Source of the DNA: Flavobacterium sp. UBA6195
GTDB lineage: Bacteria > Bacteroidota > Bacteroidia > Flavobacteriales > Flavobacteriaceae
Reading direction: 5' to 3'
Assembly (NCBI RefSeq): GCF_002422095.1
Contig: NZ_DITB01000043.1
Location: forward strand, 3,271-19,910
DNA: 16,640 nt
Part shown: piece by piece, positions 15,678 through 16,640 of the stretch
Layout: the number at the start of each line of letters is the position of its first letter
Numbering within the stretch: the first letter of the stretch is position 1
Position numbers and translations under genes: made by a program
The notes under the pieces: model-generated
What the model was told of the DNA's origin: nothing
The model's database searches: none
What the model saw: only the letters and a program-made list of their open reading frames with translations

Positions 15678-15690
15678 CACCCTTAACGAG

Positions 15691-15698
15691 AGGAGGTG
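15691..15698 (+). promoter_or_regulatory. Near-perfect Shine-Dalgarno sequence of rpsU
   Basis: AGGAGGTG is an 8-base complement of the conserved 16S rRNA 3' end (CACCTCCT), placed 8 bases before ATG 15707. Such sites are rare in Flavobacteriia, and here it likely serves feedback control by bS21. Confidence 0.88.
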
Positions 15699-15706
15699 TC
15701 TATATT

Positions 15707-15901
15707 ATGTTAATTATACCAATTAAAGACGGAGAAAATATCGATAGAGCATTAAAGCGCTATAAAAGAAAATTTGATAAAACAGGAACTGTTCGTCAGT
15801 TACGTGCACGTCAAGCTTTCATTAAGCCATCTGTTTTAAACAGAGCTAAAATTCAAAAAGCAGCTTATATTCAAGGATTGAGAGACTCATTAGAAAGTTA
15901 A
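15707..15901 (+). CDS. rpsU: Small ribosomal subunit protein bS21
   Basis: This 64-residue basic protein is bS21 of the 30S subunit. It has the family N-terminus (MLIIPIKDGENIDRALKRYKRKF, residues 1-23), followed by TGTVRQLRARQAFIKPS, and the flavobacterial C-terminal extension KIQKAAYIQGLRDSLES. In Flavobacterium johnsoniae ribosomes, bS21 together with bS18 and bS6 holds the 16S anti-Shine-Dalgarno tail, so most mRNAs are read without Shine-Dalgarno pairing. Ribosomes lacking bS21 favour mRNAs that have one. The strong Shine-Dalgarno of this gene fits that autoregulation. It has its own promoter and is followed by xerC, a conserved flavobacterial order. The start is fixed by the ATG and the Shine-Dalgarno spacing. 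Confidence 0.97.
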   Translation: MLIIPIKDGENIDRALKRYKRKFDKTGTVRQLRARQAFIKPSVLNRAKIQKAAYIQGLRDSLES

Positions 15902-15922
15902 TATTTTTGAATAAACTATACT

Positions 15923-15967
15923 AACCGCTAAATAATAAAGTGTAACTTTGTTTTTAGCGGTTTTTTT
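15923..15967 (+). terminator. Hairpin with T-tract between rpsU and xerC (terminator overlapping a promoter)
   Basis: AACCGCTA (15923-15930) pairs with TAGCGGTT (15955-15962), and inside it TAAAGT pairs with ACTTTG around GTA. This gives a nearly fully paired 40-base hairpin followed by a T-run that ends at the xerC ATG. It probably terminates rpsU transcripts and may also hide the xerC start on read-through mRNA. Confidence 0.7.
15943..15950 (+). promoter_or_regulatory. Promoter -7 element of xerC (TAACTTTG)
   Basis: TAACTTTG fits TAnnTTTG and lies in the centre of the rpsU terminator hairpin. Transcription would begin in the 3' arm, about 10 bases before ATG 15968, so the xerC mRNA would lack the hairpin. 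No TTG is visible at -33; a second weaker candidate, TATTTTTG, is at 15902-15909. Confidence 0.55.
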
Positions 15968-16640
15968 ATGGCTACAAATCTACAAGCATATCAAGATTAT
16001 TTGGTTAAAGAGAAAAATTATTCTCCTTTAACGGTTCGAGCGTATTTAGATGATATTAATTCGTTTCAAGAGTATCTTAAAGAGCAATCTATCAATCTTG
16101 AAGAAGTTGTTTATCCAAATATTAGAAGTTGGATAGTTGTTCTAATGGAACATAACATGTCAACTACTTCTGTTAATAGGAAAATATCAGCATTAAAATC
16201 TTTTTATAAATTTTTATTAAAAGTTAAGCAAATCTCTGTAAATCCACTTCTAAAACACAAATCATTAAAGACTGCAAAAAAGATTCAAATTCCATTTTCG
16301 GAAAAAGAAATTAATGATGTTTTTTTGGATAATGACTGTATGAATGATTTTGAAGGCATTCGAAATCGACTCATATTAGAGCTTTTTTATACTACCGGAA
16401 TCAGAAGGGCTGAATTGATTAATTTAAAGCTGAGTAGTATTAATGAGATTCAAAAATCAATTCGAGTTGTTGGAAAAAGAAATAAAGAGCGGGTTATTCC
16501 TATGTTAGATTGTACTTTGAACTTATATAGAATTTATAAAACCCAAAGAAATAATTTAGAGCAAATTAATGATAAAGAGATGTTAATTTTGTCTAAAACT
16601 GGTCATAAAGTGAGCGAATCGTTTGTGTATCGATTAATAA
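15968..16640 (+). CDS. xerC: XerC-type tyrosine recombinase (3' end cut by window)
   Basis: This is the first 224 residues of a tyrosine site-specific recombinase. The N-terminal core-binding (SAM-like) domain spans about 1-90 (YLVKEKNYSPLTVRAYLDDI, then VNRKISALKSFYKFLL). The catalytic domain begins near residue 105 (QIPFSEKEI). The first catalytic arginine is R146 in YTTGIRRAEL and the catalytic lysine is K170 in VVGKRNKERVIP; the HxxR and Tyr motifs lie beyond the window. The family resolves chromosome dimers at dif, but flavobacteria carry several Xer-like proteins. The position right after rpsU is the conserved housekeeping locus, which favours the chromosomal Xer rather than a mobile-element integrase. 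The start is the ATG directly after the T-run of the hairpin. Confidence 0.9.
   Translation, partial: MATNLQAYQDYLVKEKNYSPLTVRAYLDDINSFQEYLKEQSINLEEVVYPNIRSWIVVLMEHNMSTTSVNRKISALKSFYKFLLKVKQISVNPLLKHKSLKTAKKIQIPFSEKEINDVFLDNDCMNDFEGIRNRLILELFYTTGIRRAELINLKLSSINEIQKSIRVVGKRNKERVIPMLDCTLNLYRIYKTQRNNLEQINDKEMLILSKTGHKVSESFVYRLI

Noticed and set aside
15968..16640. The tyrosine recombinase as the integrase of a mobile element
   Set aside because: It sits directly after rpsU in the conserved flavobacterial housekeeping order, with no attachment-site repeats, tRNA or phage genes visible; only the unseen downstream part could change this.
1..16640. CRISPR arrays, insertion sequences, toxin-antitoxin or defence genes, riboswitches, tRNA/rRNA
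   Set aside because: Looked for on both strands and not seen; intergenic gaps are short and explained by promoters and terminators.

Overview
The window looks like chromosomal DNA of a Flavobacteriaceae bacterium, most likely Flavobacterium or a close relative. The evidence is the strong AT richness, a SusC/SusD pair, promoters with the Bacteroidota -7 element TAnnTTTG, A/T-rich start regions that mostly lack Shine-Dalgarno sequences, and several typical flavobacterial families (DUF2851, short PspC, putative porin, bS21 next to xerC). All genes lie on the + strand.

Region 1 (1-6427) is one operon for outer-membrane uptake. It holds the 3' part of a SusC/RagA-type TonB-dependent transporter, its SusD-like lipoprotein, and two more lipoproteins (one uncharacterised, one Calx-beta-like), and it ends at a strong rho-independent terminator. 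No glycosidase or peptidase lies next to it, so the substrate is unknown.

Region 2 (6428-11412) is a set of mostly single genes with their own promoters: a putative beta-barrel porin, a PLP-dependent cystathionine beta-synthase/cysteine synthase-like enzyme with a C-terminal CBS-domain pair, a DUF2851 protein and a small PspC-domain membrane protein.

Region 3 (11413-15610) holds a LeuT-type sodium:amino-acid symporter with an unusual extra domain of about 100 residues between its last two membrane helices. Its ATGA-coupled 51-residue small subunit (MetS-like) follows, then a membrane-anchored triple helix-hairpin-helix protein and an acyl-CoA dehydrogenase, ending at a terminator.

Region 4 (15611-16640) holds rpsU (ribosomal protein bS21), with a textbook promoter and a near-perfect Shine-Dalgarno sequence. 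The start of a XerC-type tyrosine recombinase follows; its promoter lies inside a long hairpin.

Most of the window is ordinary core and uptake DNA. I see no mobile element, CRISPR array, defence island, tRNA or rRNA. The points most worth a second look are the extra domain in the LeuT homologue and the fact that only two genes (rpsU and the transporter small subunit) have strong Shine-Dalgarno sequences. The second point bears on the known flavobacterial bS21/anti-Shine-Dalgarno control system. No gene-free stretch exceeds about 150 bases.
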